Part shown: in pieces, positions 17,424 through 26,988 of the stretch | Numbering within the stretch: position 1 is the first letter of the stretch | How the letters are laid out: each line of letters opens with the position of its first letter | Position numbers and translations under genes: made by a program | NCBI GenBank assembly: GCA_014584295.1 | Contig: JACTNC010000030.1 | Span: forward strand, 1-58,374 | Direction: 5' to 3' | Source: Verrucomicrobiota bacterium | Lineage (GTDB): Bacteria > Verrucomicrobiota > Verrucomicrobiia > Opitutales > Opitutaceae | DNA: 58,374 bases | The notes under the pieces: generated by a model | Databases searched by the model: none | Told to the model about the DNA's origin: nothing | The model's input: the letters and a program-made list of their open reading frames with translations, nothing else

Positions 17424-18749
17424 CTAATGCTTCGATTCTGCTGCAATCCTTGCGAGCCCCGCGGCAATTTCTGATTCAGGAATCCAGCGTCCGCGAACCA
17501 TCACTCCGGCGCGTTGCGTGAGATGGCCCAGATCCGAGACCGGGTTTGCCTTCAACAGGATGAGGTCGGCACGATGGCCTGGCGCCACCAGGCCGAAAGT
17601 GTCGCGGCCTTTGAAGTACTCGCCGACATTTTTCGTGGCTGTCTGCAGCACTTCGAATGGCGTCATTCCGCAATCCACCATCGCCTTCATTTCGCGATGA
17701 ATTGAAAATCCTGGAACGCTGAACTGCTGCGGTGAATCGGTGCCAAAGAGGATGCGCGCACCGCCGTCGTGCAAGGCCAGCAGGAGGATCCTGCGGTTGG
17801 CCGCGATCTGACGGGCTTTCTCGCGGTCAAACGACGGGTTTGCAGTCCGCCTCTGGTAGCCGGTGATCCAGCGCTGAACCTCCGCGACCGGCATGTAACG
17901 CAATTCTGGATACGCGGACATTCTTTCGAGCGAGGCCGCTCCGATGATCGTTTCCCAGAGGACCATGGTCGGTACGACCCATGTGCCGGTGTCGCGCGTG
18001 AGCTTGACGACTTCCCGGAGCTTTGCCGGATCGATCGGGGATTTCTCGGCCTGCAGGTACTCGATATAGCCGTCAAGGTGGTCGATGGTCTCCTGTCTCA
18101 TCTCAATGGCGTGCAGGAGGCCGACGTCGGCGGGGACATGGCCCGCAAATCGAATCCCCAACGTGTCCGCCGTTCTCGCCATGGCATCGTAGTCGCTCCG
18201 CTTCAGTCCCGGATGAACTTTAAGGAGATCCCATCCCTCGGATTTCTGCAGGCGCACCCTTTGCTCTGCCTGGGAGGGAGAGCGGACGGTGGCTCCGGAA
18301 AAACTAGGCCCGGCAAGGTAAAGGGAGGGACCGAGGAGCTTTCCGGATCTGACCTTGTCGCGGAGCTCCAGCTGCCCGGGCCATCCCAGCATGCCGCGCA
18401 CGGTGGTGACACCATTGGCCAGAAACAGAAAATAGGTGTTCTCTATGTAGGATTGGGAAGAACCGGCTGGCGGATTGTGCCCGTGCATTTCCGCAAGGCC
18501 GGGAATCAGGTACTTCCCGGTTCCGTCTATTCTCTGCGATCCATCAGGGATGGAAATTTCCTGGCTCGGCCCAACAGCTGTAATGCGATCGCCGACGACA
18601 ATGACGGTATGGTGGGGTAGCGCGATGTCCCGATCCATTGGAAGCACCGTGACGTCGACAAATGCGATGGTGTCGCTGGCGCGAGAATAAGCGGGAAGCC
18701 AGCAGCACAGGAAAACGAGGAGATGGAATGGGAAGGGTCTGGGCTTCAT
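17424..18749 (-). CDS. exported amidohydrolase family protein
   Basis: This 441-aa protein has a signal peptide (FHLLVFLCCWLPAYSRAS). It belongs to the metal-dependent amidohydrolase (imidazolonepropionase/prolidase-like) superfamily: GKYLIPGLAEMHGHN gives the HxH metal site, and FAGHVPADVG, IDHLDGYIEY and ILFGTDSPQQ supply later metal-site and catalytic positions. The C-terminus has the usual composite beta-sandwich strand APGHRADLILLKANPVSDL. It is probably a periplasmic or secreted hydrolase; the substrate is unknown. It is convergent with rsgA, 23 nt apart, with no convincing terminator between them. Confidence 0.88.
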   Translation of the reverse strand: MKPRPFPFHLLVFLCCWLPAYSRASDTIAFVDVTVLPMDRDIALPHHTVIVVGDRITAVGPSQEISIPDGSQRIDGTGKYLIPGLAEMHGHNPPAGSSQSYIENTYFLFLANGVTTVRGMLGWPGQLELRDKVRSGKLLGPSLYLAGPSFSGATVRSPSQAEQRVRLQKSEGWDLLKVHPGLKRSDYDAMARTADTLGIRFAGHVPADVGLLHAIEMRQETIDHLDGYIEYLQAEKSPIDPAKLREVVKLTRDTGTWVVPTMVLWETIIGAASLERMSAYPELRYMPVAEVQRWITGYQRRTANPSFDREKARQIAANRRILLLALHDGGARILFGTDSPQQFSVPGFSIHREMKAMVDCGMTPFEVLQTATKNVGEYFKGRDTFGLVAPGHRADLILLKANPVSDLGHLTQRAGVMVRGRWIPESEIAAGLARIAAESKH

Positions 18750-18874
18750 GGGGTGCAGGTATATCCTGTATTCGATTCGAGCCTCTCATACTGAGGGCGG
18801 GTCGACAAGCCTCGGATGGGCTTGAGAGGAATGGAGGGGATTGCGTTCCCCGGGTTTGGTGGTAGGAAGAAGTC

Positions 18875-20668
18875 ATGTTACACCCCGACTTGAAGCCGAG
18901 TCCCTTGGCGCGCGCTGCGATTGTTTTCGTTGTCCTCTGCCTCCTTGCGGTTGGCACGTCCCGCCTCGATGGTGCGCCGGATGAATACCCCGTGCATCCC
19001 GATGCACAGATTCATGAAGGAGTTCCTGTGGGAGACCTGATTCGTTTTTCGTTTGAAGAATCAAGGATATTTCCCGGGACGTCTCGGGAGGTGACGGTGT
19101 ATGTGCCGAAGCAATACAATCCAGAGAAGCCCGCCTGTGTTTTTGTCAATCAGGACGGCGTGAAGTGGAATGCCCCCGTGGTGTTCGACAATCTTATTGC
19201 GCGGGGCGAACTGCCGGTGATCATTGGCGTCTTTGTGCGACCGGGAGTGGTCAAGCCGCCCTCGGATGCGGCGTTGGCCCGCTTCAACCGCAGCTTCGAG
19301 TACGATGGTCTGGGAGATGCGTATGCGCGACACCTGTTGGAGGAGATTTTACCGGCCGTGGAATCAAGATCCACTCCCGATGGACGGCCGATTCATCTGT
19401 CGCGGTCGGGGAACGATCGCGCCATCGGTGGCAGCAGCAGTGGTGCCATTGCAGCGTTCACCGCCGCCTGGGAGCGTCCCGATGCCTTTTCCCGCGTCTT
19501 CAGTGCCGTGGGCACCTATGTGGGGCTGCGCGGTGGTGATCGTTATGCGACGCTCGTGCGCAAGACCGAACCGAAACCGATACGGATTTTTCTTCAGGAT
19601 GGGGCGAACGACCTGAACATCTATGGGGGCGACTGGTGGATGGCGAACCAGACATTGGAGCGTGCGCTGGTTTTCAGCGGGTACGATGTGTCCCATGTCT
19701 GGGGAGAGGGAGGTCACAATCCGAAACACGCCACGTGGCTCTTCCCGGATGCGATGCGCTGGCTGTGGCGGGATTGGCCGAAGCCCGTCCTTCCGACTGG
19801 GCCGGGCAAGAATCCCGTACTGAATGACATCCTGATCCCGGGTGAAGGCTGGCAACTCGTCGGGGAGGGCTATCAATTGGCGGAGGGTCCGGCCGTGAAT
19901 GCGAGGGGACAGGTTTACTTTACAGATATCACGGCCGGAAGGATCTACCGGATCTCACCCGATGGTAAACCCGAGATCTTCGTCTCCAACTCGAGGCAGG
20001 CAATGGGGCAGCATTTTGGCCGGGATGGGCGACTCTATGCGATAAGTCGGCAGACGAAACAGGTCATCGGCTACGATTCGGCTGGAAAGGCTTCGGTGGT
20101 TGCGTCGGATGTCCCAGGCAATGACCTGGTCATTGCACACAGTGGCATTCTGTACGTCACCTTGCCCGCAGGTGCGGGAAAGGGATTCAGTCAGTTGCTC
20201 TTGCTCAGGCCCGATGGCACCCGGCAGGTGGTCGAGACGAGCGTGAGGTCGGCGAACGGTGTGACGCTTTCCCCGGATCAGTCACTGTTGTATGTGAACG
20301 ACTATCGCTCCCATTGGGTCTACAGCTACCAGGTGCAGGCCGACGGTTCGCTGGCGTTCGAACAGCGGTATTGCTGGCTGCATGAGCGGGACAGCGATGA
20401 CCAGTCTTACGTGGATGGCGTGCGCTGCGATCGTGCGGGTCGGATCTATATTGCGACACGCATGGGAATCCAGATCTGCGATCAGGCGGGACGGGTAAAT
20501 GCAATCCTGCCCACGCCGAACGGAAAACTCACGCATCTCGTTTTTGGCGGTGAGCGCTTCGATACGCTTTACGCCACGTGCGGCGACAAGGTCTATCGCC
20601 GTCGTCTCAATGCACAGGGCGCGAATGCCTGGGCTTCGCCCATCAAGCCGACCCCTCCAAAACTGTAA
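18875..20668 (+). CDS. esterase / SMP-30-gluconolactonase fusion, exported
   Basis: This 597-aa protein has an N-terminal hydrophobic export segment (about 12-30). Residues about 50-310 are an enterochelin-esterase-like alpha/beta hydrolase with the nucleophile elbow GGSSSGAI (Ser188) and a late His in EGGHNPKHATW. Residues about 320-590 are a six-bladed SMP-30/gluconolactonase-type propeller (AEGPAVNARGQVYFTD, ANGVTLSPDQSLLYVNDY, YVDGVRCDRAGRIYIA). Both halves look intact. The combination suggests release of an ester-linked group or sugar and hydrolysis of a lactone outside the cytoplasm. The PSCyt1/DUF1549 and DUF1501 genes follow closely, implying one operon. Confidence 0.85.
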   Translation: MLHPDLKPSPLARAAIVFVVLCLLAVGTSRLDGAPDEYPVHPDAQIHEGVPVGDLIRFSFEESRIFPGTSREVTVYVPKQYNPEKPACVFVNQDGVKWNAPVVFDNLIARGELPVIIGVFVRPGVVKPPSDAALARFNRSFEYDGLGDAYARHLLEEILPAVESRSTPDGRPIHLSRSGNDRAIGGSSSGAIAAFTAAWERPDAFSRVFSAVGTYVGLRGGDRYATLVRKTEPKPIRIFLQDGANDLNIYGGDWWMANQTLERALVFSGYDVSHVWGEGGHNPKHATWLFPDAMRWLWRDWPKPVLPTGPGKNPVLNDILIPGEGWQLVGEGYQLAEGPAVNARGQVYFTDITAGRIYRISPDGKPEIFVSNSRQAMGQHFGRDGRLYAISRQTKQVIGYDSAGKASVVASDVPGNDLVIAHSGILYVTLPAGAGKGFSQLLLLRPDGTRQVVETSVRSANGVTLSPDQSLLYVNDYRSHWVYSYQVQADGSLAFEQRYCWLHERDSDDQSYVDGVRCDRAGRIYIATRMGIQICDQAGRVNAILPTPNGKLTHLVFGGERFDTLYATCGDKVYRRRLNAQGANAWASPIKPTPPKL

Positions 20669-20692
20669 GACAGATCGAGTGCAGAGTCATCC

Positions 20693-23653
20693 ATGAGTCT
20701 CCGAGGGTTTTTTGCATGCTATCTCATTGGGTGCCTGTTCGCACCCTGGGTGAGGTCGGCTGCTGCTTCGGCGGCCTACTCCGACGCCGAGCTCCTTTTT
20801 GTTCACCGAATCCAGCCACTTCTGAAGTCCAGGTGTTTGGCTTGTCATGGAGATGACGAGGCGAAACTCAAGGGAGGACTTGACCTGCGAGCGATTGCAA
20901 GCGCGCGCCTCGGCGGCGACAGCGGCGAACCCAGCTTCTCACCGGGAAAGCCGGAGGAGAGTCCCCTTTACCTGGCGATCAGCCGCAATCATGAGGACTG
21001 GGAACCGATGCCGCCCAAGGAAAAGGATCAACTCACTGCGGAGCAGATCGCACAGGTAAGGGAATGGATAGCAGGAGGCGCACCGTGGCCGGGTCGCGAG
21101 CGTTTTGATGAGCTCGCCAAGGTCTCCAACAAGTGGTCGGTGGACAATGGGGTGACGGTTTCCACCAGTGGAGGACTGGACAGCGACTGGACGAATCGAA
21201 AATACAAGCCAGAGGACCTCTGGGCGTATCGACCGTTGAAGAAGCCCGCGCTTCCCCACGTATCGAAGGGTGAACCTACGGCTGCGCAGAATCCCATTGA
21301 TGCATTTATTGATGCGTCCCTCGAGGAGATCGGTCTTGCCGCGGCACCGCTCGCGGACCGTCGCACTCTGATTCGGCGGGCGACGTATGACCTGACCGGT
21401 CTGCCTCCGTCGCCTGAGGAGGTGGATGCGTTTGTCTCGGATTCATCTTCAGACGACGCAGCGTTCGCAAAGGTGATCGATCGTCTTTTGGCCTCTCCCC
21501 ACTACGGCGAGAAATGGGGACGCCACTGGCTCGATATTGCACGGTATGCTGACACGAGCGGTCTCGCGAACGATTTTGCCCGCGGCAATGCGTGGCGGTA
21601 TCGTGACTACGTCGTCCGCGCATTTAACGAAGACAAACCTTATGATCAGTTCGTGCGCGAACAGTTGGCTGGAGATGAAATCTACGAGCAGAAGCGCAGG
21701 AATGGTGGGGGGAGCGGACCAGCGTCCCCGAAGGACAGCGAATTGCTCATAGCTCCTGGCTTCCTGCGGATGGGGCCTTGGGAACTTACGTCTATGGAAG
21801 TGCCGAAGGTCGCGCGACAGAAGTTGCTCGACGACATGACTGACACGGTCGGTCAGGTTTTTCTCGCGCATCCGCTGCAGTGTGCCCGGTGTCACGACCA
21901 CAAATTTGATCCCGTGCCTACGCGAGACTACTATGGCATGCTTGCGGTTTTCGCCACCACCCAGATCGTGGAACGCCCGGCGGCGTTTCTTCCTGAAGAG
22001 AGGAAGGACGGTTTCGAAGAGAAGAAGTACCTGCAGGAGCGCGAGCAACACCATCGGCTCGTGCTCAAGCTGCTTGACCAGAAGGCGTTCGCGGCTGCCC
22101 GCAAGTGGTATGGAGAGAAAGGGATTGATTCTGCTCCGTTTGAAGCGGCTTTGAAGACTCTGGAGAACCCGGAGGGTCGGGCGAAAGGGCGTCGTCGCGA
22201 TTCTGACTACGATGCCGTCCGCGCGGCATTGATGAAACAAGGTATCCCGGAGGCGCAGATCCCCCCCAAGGCCATCGGCTTCACACCGGAGGACTACGGT
22301 CATCAACGCATAGCCCGAAAAGGTATCGAACGGATTCGGTGGGAATTGGATCGCTACGAATCGATTGCCTTTTCGGTTTACAGTGGGCGTACGCCGGAAG
22401 TCTCGGCTGTCATGGCTCCGGTCCGTTTGCCGGATTCGCCGATGACTGATGGTGAGCTGGAGGAGACGCACATATTGACGGGAGGCGATCCCTTTGGGAG
22501 CGGTGCAAAGGTGGTGCCGGCGGTACTCAGTGCAGCGACCTCGCTGGGATTGATGTCGCCTGAATGCGCCTGTGTGCCCGAGACGATCGAAGGGCGCCGC
22601 CTTGCGCTCGCCAACTGGATCGCCTCGCGAGACAATCCCCTGACCGCACGGGTCATGATCAATCGCATCTGGGGCTGGCATTTTGGCAGTGCGATTGCGG
22701 GTAATCCCAACAACTTTGGTGCAAACGGGAAGAAGCCGTCCCATCCCGCTCTGCTCGATTGGTTGGCAGCAACATTTGCCGATGGAAGTGCTGCCGCCGG
22801 GCAACACGCTCCTTGGTCGCTCAAGGCGATGCATCGTGTAATCATGATGTCCCGTGCATATCGGCGATCCAGCGAGCATCCGGATGCCAAGCTGCTTGCG
22901 GAGCGGGATCCTCATGGCACTAGTTGTGCTGTTTTTGCTCCGCGCAGATTGTCTGCCGAGGAATTGCGCGATTCGATGCTCTTTGTGTCCGGTGACCTCA
23001 ATCCCATCGTCGGCGGAATTCCCGTCCGTCCGGAGATCAATTCCGAGGTGGCACTCCAACCGCGTGAAGTCATGGGCACATTCGCGGAGGCGTGGCAGCC
23101 ATCCCCGCTTCCTTCGCAGCGGCATCGTCGCTCCCTCTATGCACTGACCGTCCGCGGCCAGAGGGATCCGTTCATGGAAGTATTCAACTCGCCCAGCCCC
23201 GATCTCTCGTGCGAAGGGCGCGATGCGTCGACGATCACGCCCCAGGTTTTTGCACTATTCAACAGTGAGGCCTCGCATGATCGCGCCCTCGCGTTGGCGG
23301 CACGCGTCCATCGCGAGTCGGGGACCGACGGAACTGAGATTGAGCGACTTTTCCAGCTTGTGTTCAACCGGGCTCCCACGGCCGATGAGCGTGTGCTGTG
23401 CACTGACCACGTGGCGTCCATGCTCAAGCGCCAGAAATCCCTGACATTCTCCCAGAGGTCGGCGGCACGTTTTGTCGAGCGGGAAGCGGTGGAGGAGAAT
23501 ACGGGCGAGAAATTCACCTTTTCAGAGCCTCTTGAATCGGCGGCGGACTTTGTCCCTGATCTCAAGCCTTCCGAAACATCGGCGGAGGTCCGTGCCCTTG
23601 CGGATCTGTGCCTCGTGCTGCTCAATTCAAATGAATTCGTGTATGTCTATTGA
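20693..23653 (+). CDS. PSCyt1/DUF1549/DUF1553 planctomycete-type cytochrome protein
   Basis: This 986-aa exported protein has a signal peptide (about 1-26) and a PSCyt1 haem motif CLACH (48-52). DUF1549 spans about 170-400 and contains YDLTGLPPSPEEVDAF, HWLDIARYADTSG and a second CxxCH in CARCHDHKFDP (about 396-406). DUF1553 spans about 630-960 (LANWIASRDNPLTARVMINR, RRLSAEELRDSM). It should bind c-type haem and act in the periplasm. The family is abundant in Planctomycetes and Verrucomicrobia near polysaccharide and sulfatase genes, and its biochemical role is not established. The DUF1501 gene starts three bases after its stop. Confidence 0.92.
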   Translation: MSLRGFFACYLIGCLFAPWVRSAAASAAYSDAELLFVHRIQPLLKSRCLACHGDDEAKLKGGLDLRAIASARLGGDSGEPSFSPGKPEESPLYLAISRNHEDWEPMPPKEKDQLTAEQIAQVREWIAGGAPWPGRERFDELAKVSNKWSVDNGVTVSTSGGLDSDWTNRKYKPEDLWAYRPLKKPALPHVSKGEPTAAQNPIDAFIDASLEEIGLAAAPLADRRTLIRRATYDLTGLPPSPEEVDAFVSDSSSDDAAFAKVIDRLLASPHYGEKWGRHWLDIARYADTSGLANDFARGNAWRYRDYVVRAFNEDKPYDQFVREQLAGDEIYEQKRRNGGGSGPASPKDSELLIAPGFLRMGPWELTSMEVPKVARQKLLDDMTDTVGQVFLAHPLQCARCHDHKFDPVPTRDYYGMLAVFATTQIVERPAAFLPEERKDGFEEKKYLQEREQHHRLVLKLLDQKAFAAARKWYGEKGIDSAPFEAALKTLENPEGRAKGRRRDSDYDAVRAALMKQGIPEAQIPPKAIGFTPEDYGHQRIARKGIERIRWELDRYESIAFSVYSGRTPEVSAVMAPVRLPDSPMTDGELEETHILTGGDPFGSGAKVVPAVLSAATSLGLMSPECACVPETIEGRRLALANWIASRDNPLTARVMINRIWGWHFGSAIAGNPNNFGANGKKPSHPALLDWLAATFADGSAAAGQHAPWSLKAMHRVIMMSRAYRRSSEHPDAKLLAERDPHGTSCAVFAPRRLSAEELRDSMLFVSGDLNPIVGGIPVRPEINSEVALQPREVMGTFAEAWQPSPLPSQRHRRSLYALTVRGQRDPFMEVFNSPSPDLSCEGRDASTITPQVFALFNSEASHDRALALAARVHRESGTDGTEIERLFQLVFNRAPTADERVLCTDHVASMLKRQKSLTFSQRSAARFVEREAVEENTGEKFTFSEPLESAADFVPDLKPSETSAEVRALADLCLVLLNSNEFVYVY

Positions 23654-23656
23654 ACC

Positions 23657-25096
23657 ATGAACCCCTTTCCCTGTGCGGGCCACCGGGCGCTTTGGGCTCC
23701 GACCCGACGCGACTTTCTCTACAGTCTCGGCGCGAGTGTGGGAAGCGTGGCACTCAGCGCGCTGCTCGGTCGTGAGCTCGTTGCCTCTCCCGCGGAGGCC
23801 GTTGGTCCGCTTGCTCCGAAGGCGGGGCATCTTCCCGCGAAGGCCCGCAGTTGTATCTTCCTGATGATGGAAGGGGGGCCCTCCCACATTGACACGTTCG
23901 ACCCCAAGCCCAGGCTTGCCCGGCTTCACCTCCAGGAGTTCGTCCGAAAAGGGAAAATGAAGTCGGCGATGGAAAGCGGGAAACGTTACTACGTGCAGAG
24001 CCCCTTCAAATTTCGCAAGGCGGGCAGGTCCGGGGCGGATATTGCGGAGAACTGGGAGCACCTTGCGAGAGTCGTGGACGACCTGTGTTTCTATCGGGGA
24101 TGCCAGGTTGATTCGGTGAATCACCCCACGGCGATGTATCAGATGAACACGGGCAATCGTTTTGGCGGCGATCCGGCCGTTGGTGCCTGGGTCAACTACG
24201 GTCTGGGATCCCTCAATCAGGATCTGCCGGGATTCATCGTATTGCCCGAGATCTCCTATCCGCAGGGAGGATCACCGAACTGGGGAAACGGCTTTCTCCC
24301 GGCCCAGTATCAGGGCACGCCGCTGCGCCCCAAGGGCACTCCGATACTCGACCTCTCTCCGCCGGAAGGCATCACCCGGGAACATCAGCACGAGAACCTG
24401 GATCTGTTGGGAAAACTCAACCGCATCCACCAGCAGGCTCATCCGCGGCATGTCGAACTCGAAGCCCGCATGGAGGCCTATGAGCTGGCCTTCCGCATGC
24501 AGATGCAGGTGCCGGGGATCCTGGATATCGAGAAGGAAAGCACGGGCCTCAAGGAGAGCTACGGCATCGGTGAGGAAGCGACGGATGCCTTTGGTCGAAA
24601 GTGCCTGTTGGCGCGGCGCCTCGTCGAACAGGGGGTGCGTTTTGTGCAGCTCTATGCAGGCACGTGGGATTCGCACGACTACATCGAGCGCGCGCATGGC
24701 AATCTGGTGCGCAAGGTCGACAAGCCGATTGCAGCACTGATAACCGATCTCAAGCAGCGTGGACTGCTCGAGAGTACGTTGGTGGTCTGGTGTGGAGAAT
24801 TCGGCCGATCGCCCGACAATGGTGTGCGTGGTGGCACAGCCTATGGAAGAGACCACAATCCGAAAGCCATGACACTATGGCTGGCGGGTGGTGGCGTGAA
24901 GGCGGGTCACACGATCGGAGCGACGGATGAAACCGGAGCCGAGGCAGTCGACTGCGTGCACCACGTTCGCGACCTGCATGTGACGTTGCTGCGCCTGCTC
25001 GGACTCGATGACAACAGGCTCACCTATTTCCATGCCGGTCGTTTCAAGCAGCTTTCGCAGTTCGGCGGACAGGTCATCAAGGAGTTGATCGCCTAG
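23657..25096 (+). CDS. DUF1501 (sulfatase-like fold) exported protein
   Basis: This 479-aa protein has a Tat-type leader with TRRDFLYSLG (16-25) and a hydrophobic stretch. DUF1501 spans nearly the whole length: MMEGGPSHIDTFDPKP, GAWVNYGLGS, WCGEFGRSPDNG and YGRDHNPKAMTLWLAGGGVK, the last resembling the metal-binding C-terminal region of alkaline-phosphatase/sulfatase folds. It lies three bases downstream of the DUF1549/DUF1553 gene, and the two families are nearly always paired. The activity is unknown; I infer a folded cofactor-bearing periplasmic partner of the cytochrome protein. Confidence 0.92.
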   Translation: MNPFPCAGHRALWAPTRRDFLYSLGASVGSVALSALLGRELVASPAEAVGPLAPKAGHLPAKARSCIFLMMEGGPSHIDTFDPKPRLARLHLQEFVRKGKMKSAMESGKRYYVQSPFKFRKAGRSGADIAENWEHLARVVDDLCFYRGCQVDSVNHPTAMYQMNTGNRFGGDPAVGAWVNYGLGSLNQDLPGFIVLPEISYPQGGSPNWGNGFLPAQYQGTPLRPKGTPILDLSPPEGITREHQHENLDLLGKLNRIHQQAHPRHVELEARMEAYELAFRMQMQVPGILDIEKESTGLKESYGIGEEATDAFGRKCLLARRLVEQGVRFVQLYAGTWDSHDYIERAHGNLVRKVDKPIAALITDLKQRGLLESTLVVWCGEFGRSPDNGVRGGTAYGRDHNPKAMTLWLAGGGVKAGHTIGATDETGAEAVDCVHHVRDLHVTLLRLLGLDDNRLTYFHAGRFKQLSQFGGQVIKELIA

Positions 25097-25229
25097 TCAG
25101 GACGGGCCATGTTCAAGGACGCTGCTCAGCGCTTCAATCGATTTAAATACGACGATTCGTTCTGGTGCTGACACCTGAACCCGTTCCAGCCACCGGCAAG
25201 GCCGACCGTGAATCGCGTCAGGCCAGCTG

Positions 25230-25607
25230 CTACCGGCCTGCGGGGGCAATTGCGCGATGGGCTTCGGCCTTCGCGTCAGCCGGACGCTCGTTGCCGTAGG
25301 TCTTGACCAGGTAGTCTACGATCGGCTCGATCACCTCATCGGGAATAGGAGCGGCAAAGATCTTTTGCATCTTCACAACGGTGGCCTGCCAGTAGGCACG
25401 TGGGGATGCCGGGGGCTGGTATTTGACATACTCGACCGAATGGCATGTCAGGCACATGGCGTTGATCAGTGCGTAACCCGGAAGATCGGACGCCTGATAG
25501 ATTTCAGTCTCGGCCGGAAGCGTGATTTCGCGGACTGCGTCCGCAGCCCGGGCGCTGCCAAGCAATGCGATTGGCGGGATCAGGAGCAGGGGCAAATTAA
25601 ACTTCAT
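25230..25607 (-). CDS. c-type cytochrome subunit, SorB-like
   Basis: This 125-aa exported protein has a signal peptide (about 1-21, ending in GSARA) and a single haem motif CLTCHSVEY. It resembles SorB, the monohaem cytochrome that takes electrons from sulfite dehydrogenase. Its ATG overlaps the stop of the upstream molybdoenzyme gene by four bases (ATGA), so the two are translationally coupled, and the gene order A-B matches SorAB. The symbol is left blank because the similarity is by pattern only. Confidence 0.82.
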   Translation of the reverse strand: MKFNLPLLLIPPIALLGSARAADAVREITLPAETEIYQASDLPGYALINAMCLTCHSVEYVKYQPPASPRAYWQATVVKMQKIFAAPIPDEVIEPIVDYLVKTYGNERPADAKAEAHRAIAPAGR

Positions 25608-26836
25608 AGGGCGGTAACGTTCACGGTTTCGACCACATTACGCATGTAACCCGCGGGGTTCCAGCCTGCGACGAGAGGCTGTATCTCGCCGTTGCCATTC
25701 GTTGCGCGTGACATGAGCGTGTGCGTTCCACGATTTGGAGTGAAGGCTGATGTCCATTCACGAAAGGCAAAGCGCCCGAGGCTCCGACCCAATTGGGTTC
25801 CCTTCCAGGAACGACCGCCGTCCGCGGAGAATTCGACGGTTCGTATTCCGCTCCCACCGTCAAAGGCGATCCCCCGGACCATGGTCTCCCTCCCGCTTGA
25901 GACCGCCGAGTTGTTTCCCAGGTTCGTGATGAAAGAGCGCACATTGAAGCGACTGATCGCAACAGTGGCTTTTGGCGTCGTGCCGGGTTCGATGTTGTGA
26001 TCGGGCGTGTTGGGGATGCGATAGGCTGACTTCATCCAGAAGCCGTCATAGATGGAAGTCAGCACCTCAATGCGGTGCAGGTGTTTAACCCAATAGGTGC
26101 CATAATAACCGGGAACGACGAGACGAAGGGGATAGCCGTTGAGCATCGGCAGGTCCTCTCCATTCATGCCCCAGGCGATCATCACCTCGCCATCGCGTGC
26201 GTGGTCGATGTCGAGCGCCTTGACGAAATCAGGCGTGGCATCCAGCAGGCCACGATCGAGTCCGTCAAACGATACCTGGCGTGCACGGGGCTCCACGCCG
26301 GCTGCATCCAAAACTGCGCGCAGCGGTACCCCTGTCCATCGAACGCACCCCATTGCGCCATGACCTAGCTGACCGCCGTTCACGCGGGGAGAGAAGAACC
26401 CTCGGCTGTTTCCCGAACACTGATTCACCGCCACGAGGTCGACAGGCGTTGCAAGTTTCTTCAATGCGTCGAGGCTCAGTTCAAGGGGTTTTCGCACCGC
26501 GCCGAGGATCTTCAGTCTGAAGGATGCCGGATCCACGCGTGTGGGAACGTCCGTCAGGTGATATCGGACGAAGAAGGCATCATTCGGCGTGATCAGTCCC
26601 TCATTGAAGACTGCGAAGGGTGTCTCCAATTGCGGCGGGCGTGTGGTCAGGACGAGCAGCGGTCGTTTGCCGGGAAACGCCACCAGGTCACGCATGCCAT
26701 TTTCAAACGGCAGAACCGCCTTTTCTGCCGCGGCCAACCGACTCAGGCTGGCTGCCCACTCACCCCCCGCTGCAAGGAGTCCAAGGGCTTTGACAAATGT
26801 GCGCCGAGTGGAGGAATGGGGTCGTGGGCCTTTCAC
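25604..26836 (-). CDS. molybdopterin-dependent sulfite oxidase/dehydrogenase, SorA-like
   Basis: This 410-aa protein has a Tat leader (STRRTFVKALGLLAAGG), as expected for a periplasmic molybdoenzyme. The Mo-ligating Cys140 sits in AVNQCSGNSRGFF, and PMLNGYPLRLVVPGYYGTYW is the signature of the sulfite-oxidase molybdopterin domain. The C-terminal half (about 285-400) is the Mo-co dimerisation domain with VRGIAFDGGSGIRTVEFSAD. It likely oxidises sulfite to sulfate and passes electrons to the adjacent cytochrome. The start is a GTG at 26836 without a clear ribosome-binding site, and a later start would remove the Tat motif. Confidence 0.9.
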   Translation of the reverse strand: MKGPRPHSSTRRTFVKALGLLAAGGEWAASLSRLAAAEKAVLPFENGMRDLVAFPGKRPLLVLTTRPPQLETPFAVFNEGLITPNDAFFVRYHLTDVPTRVDPASFRLKILGAVRKPLELSLDALKKLATPVDLVAVNQCSGNSRGFFSPRVNGGQLGHGAMGCVRWTGVPLRAVLDAAGVEPRARQVSFDGLDRGLLDATPDFVKALDIDHARDGEVMIAWGMNGEDLPMLNGYPLRLVVPGYYGTYWVKHLHRIEVLTSIYDGFWMKSAYRIPNTPDHNIEPGTTPKATVAISRFNVRSFITNLGNNSAVSSGRETMVRGIAFDGGSGIRTVEFSADGGRSWKGTQLGRSLGRFAFREWTSAFTPNRGTHTLMSRATNGNGEIQPLVAGWNPAGYMRNVVETVNVTAL

Positions 26837-26988
26837 GGGAAACAGAGGGTATTGGGAGGGCGACAGCTTTCAAGGGTGCAGAAAGGCAGATTCGAATCCA
26901 GCCTTATTCGTGTTTCAAAGAAATCCGATCCCCATTCCTGTTTATGAAACGGGCCGAATTAGTCCACGGTAGAGCCGACTCGCCGGTT

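Noticed and set aside
21449..23125. 558-codon minus frame inside the DUF1549/DUF1553 gene
   Set aside because: It lies wholly antisense to a well-recognised gene, has His/Arg-rich shadow composition and no domain; GC-rich DNA produces such frames often.
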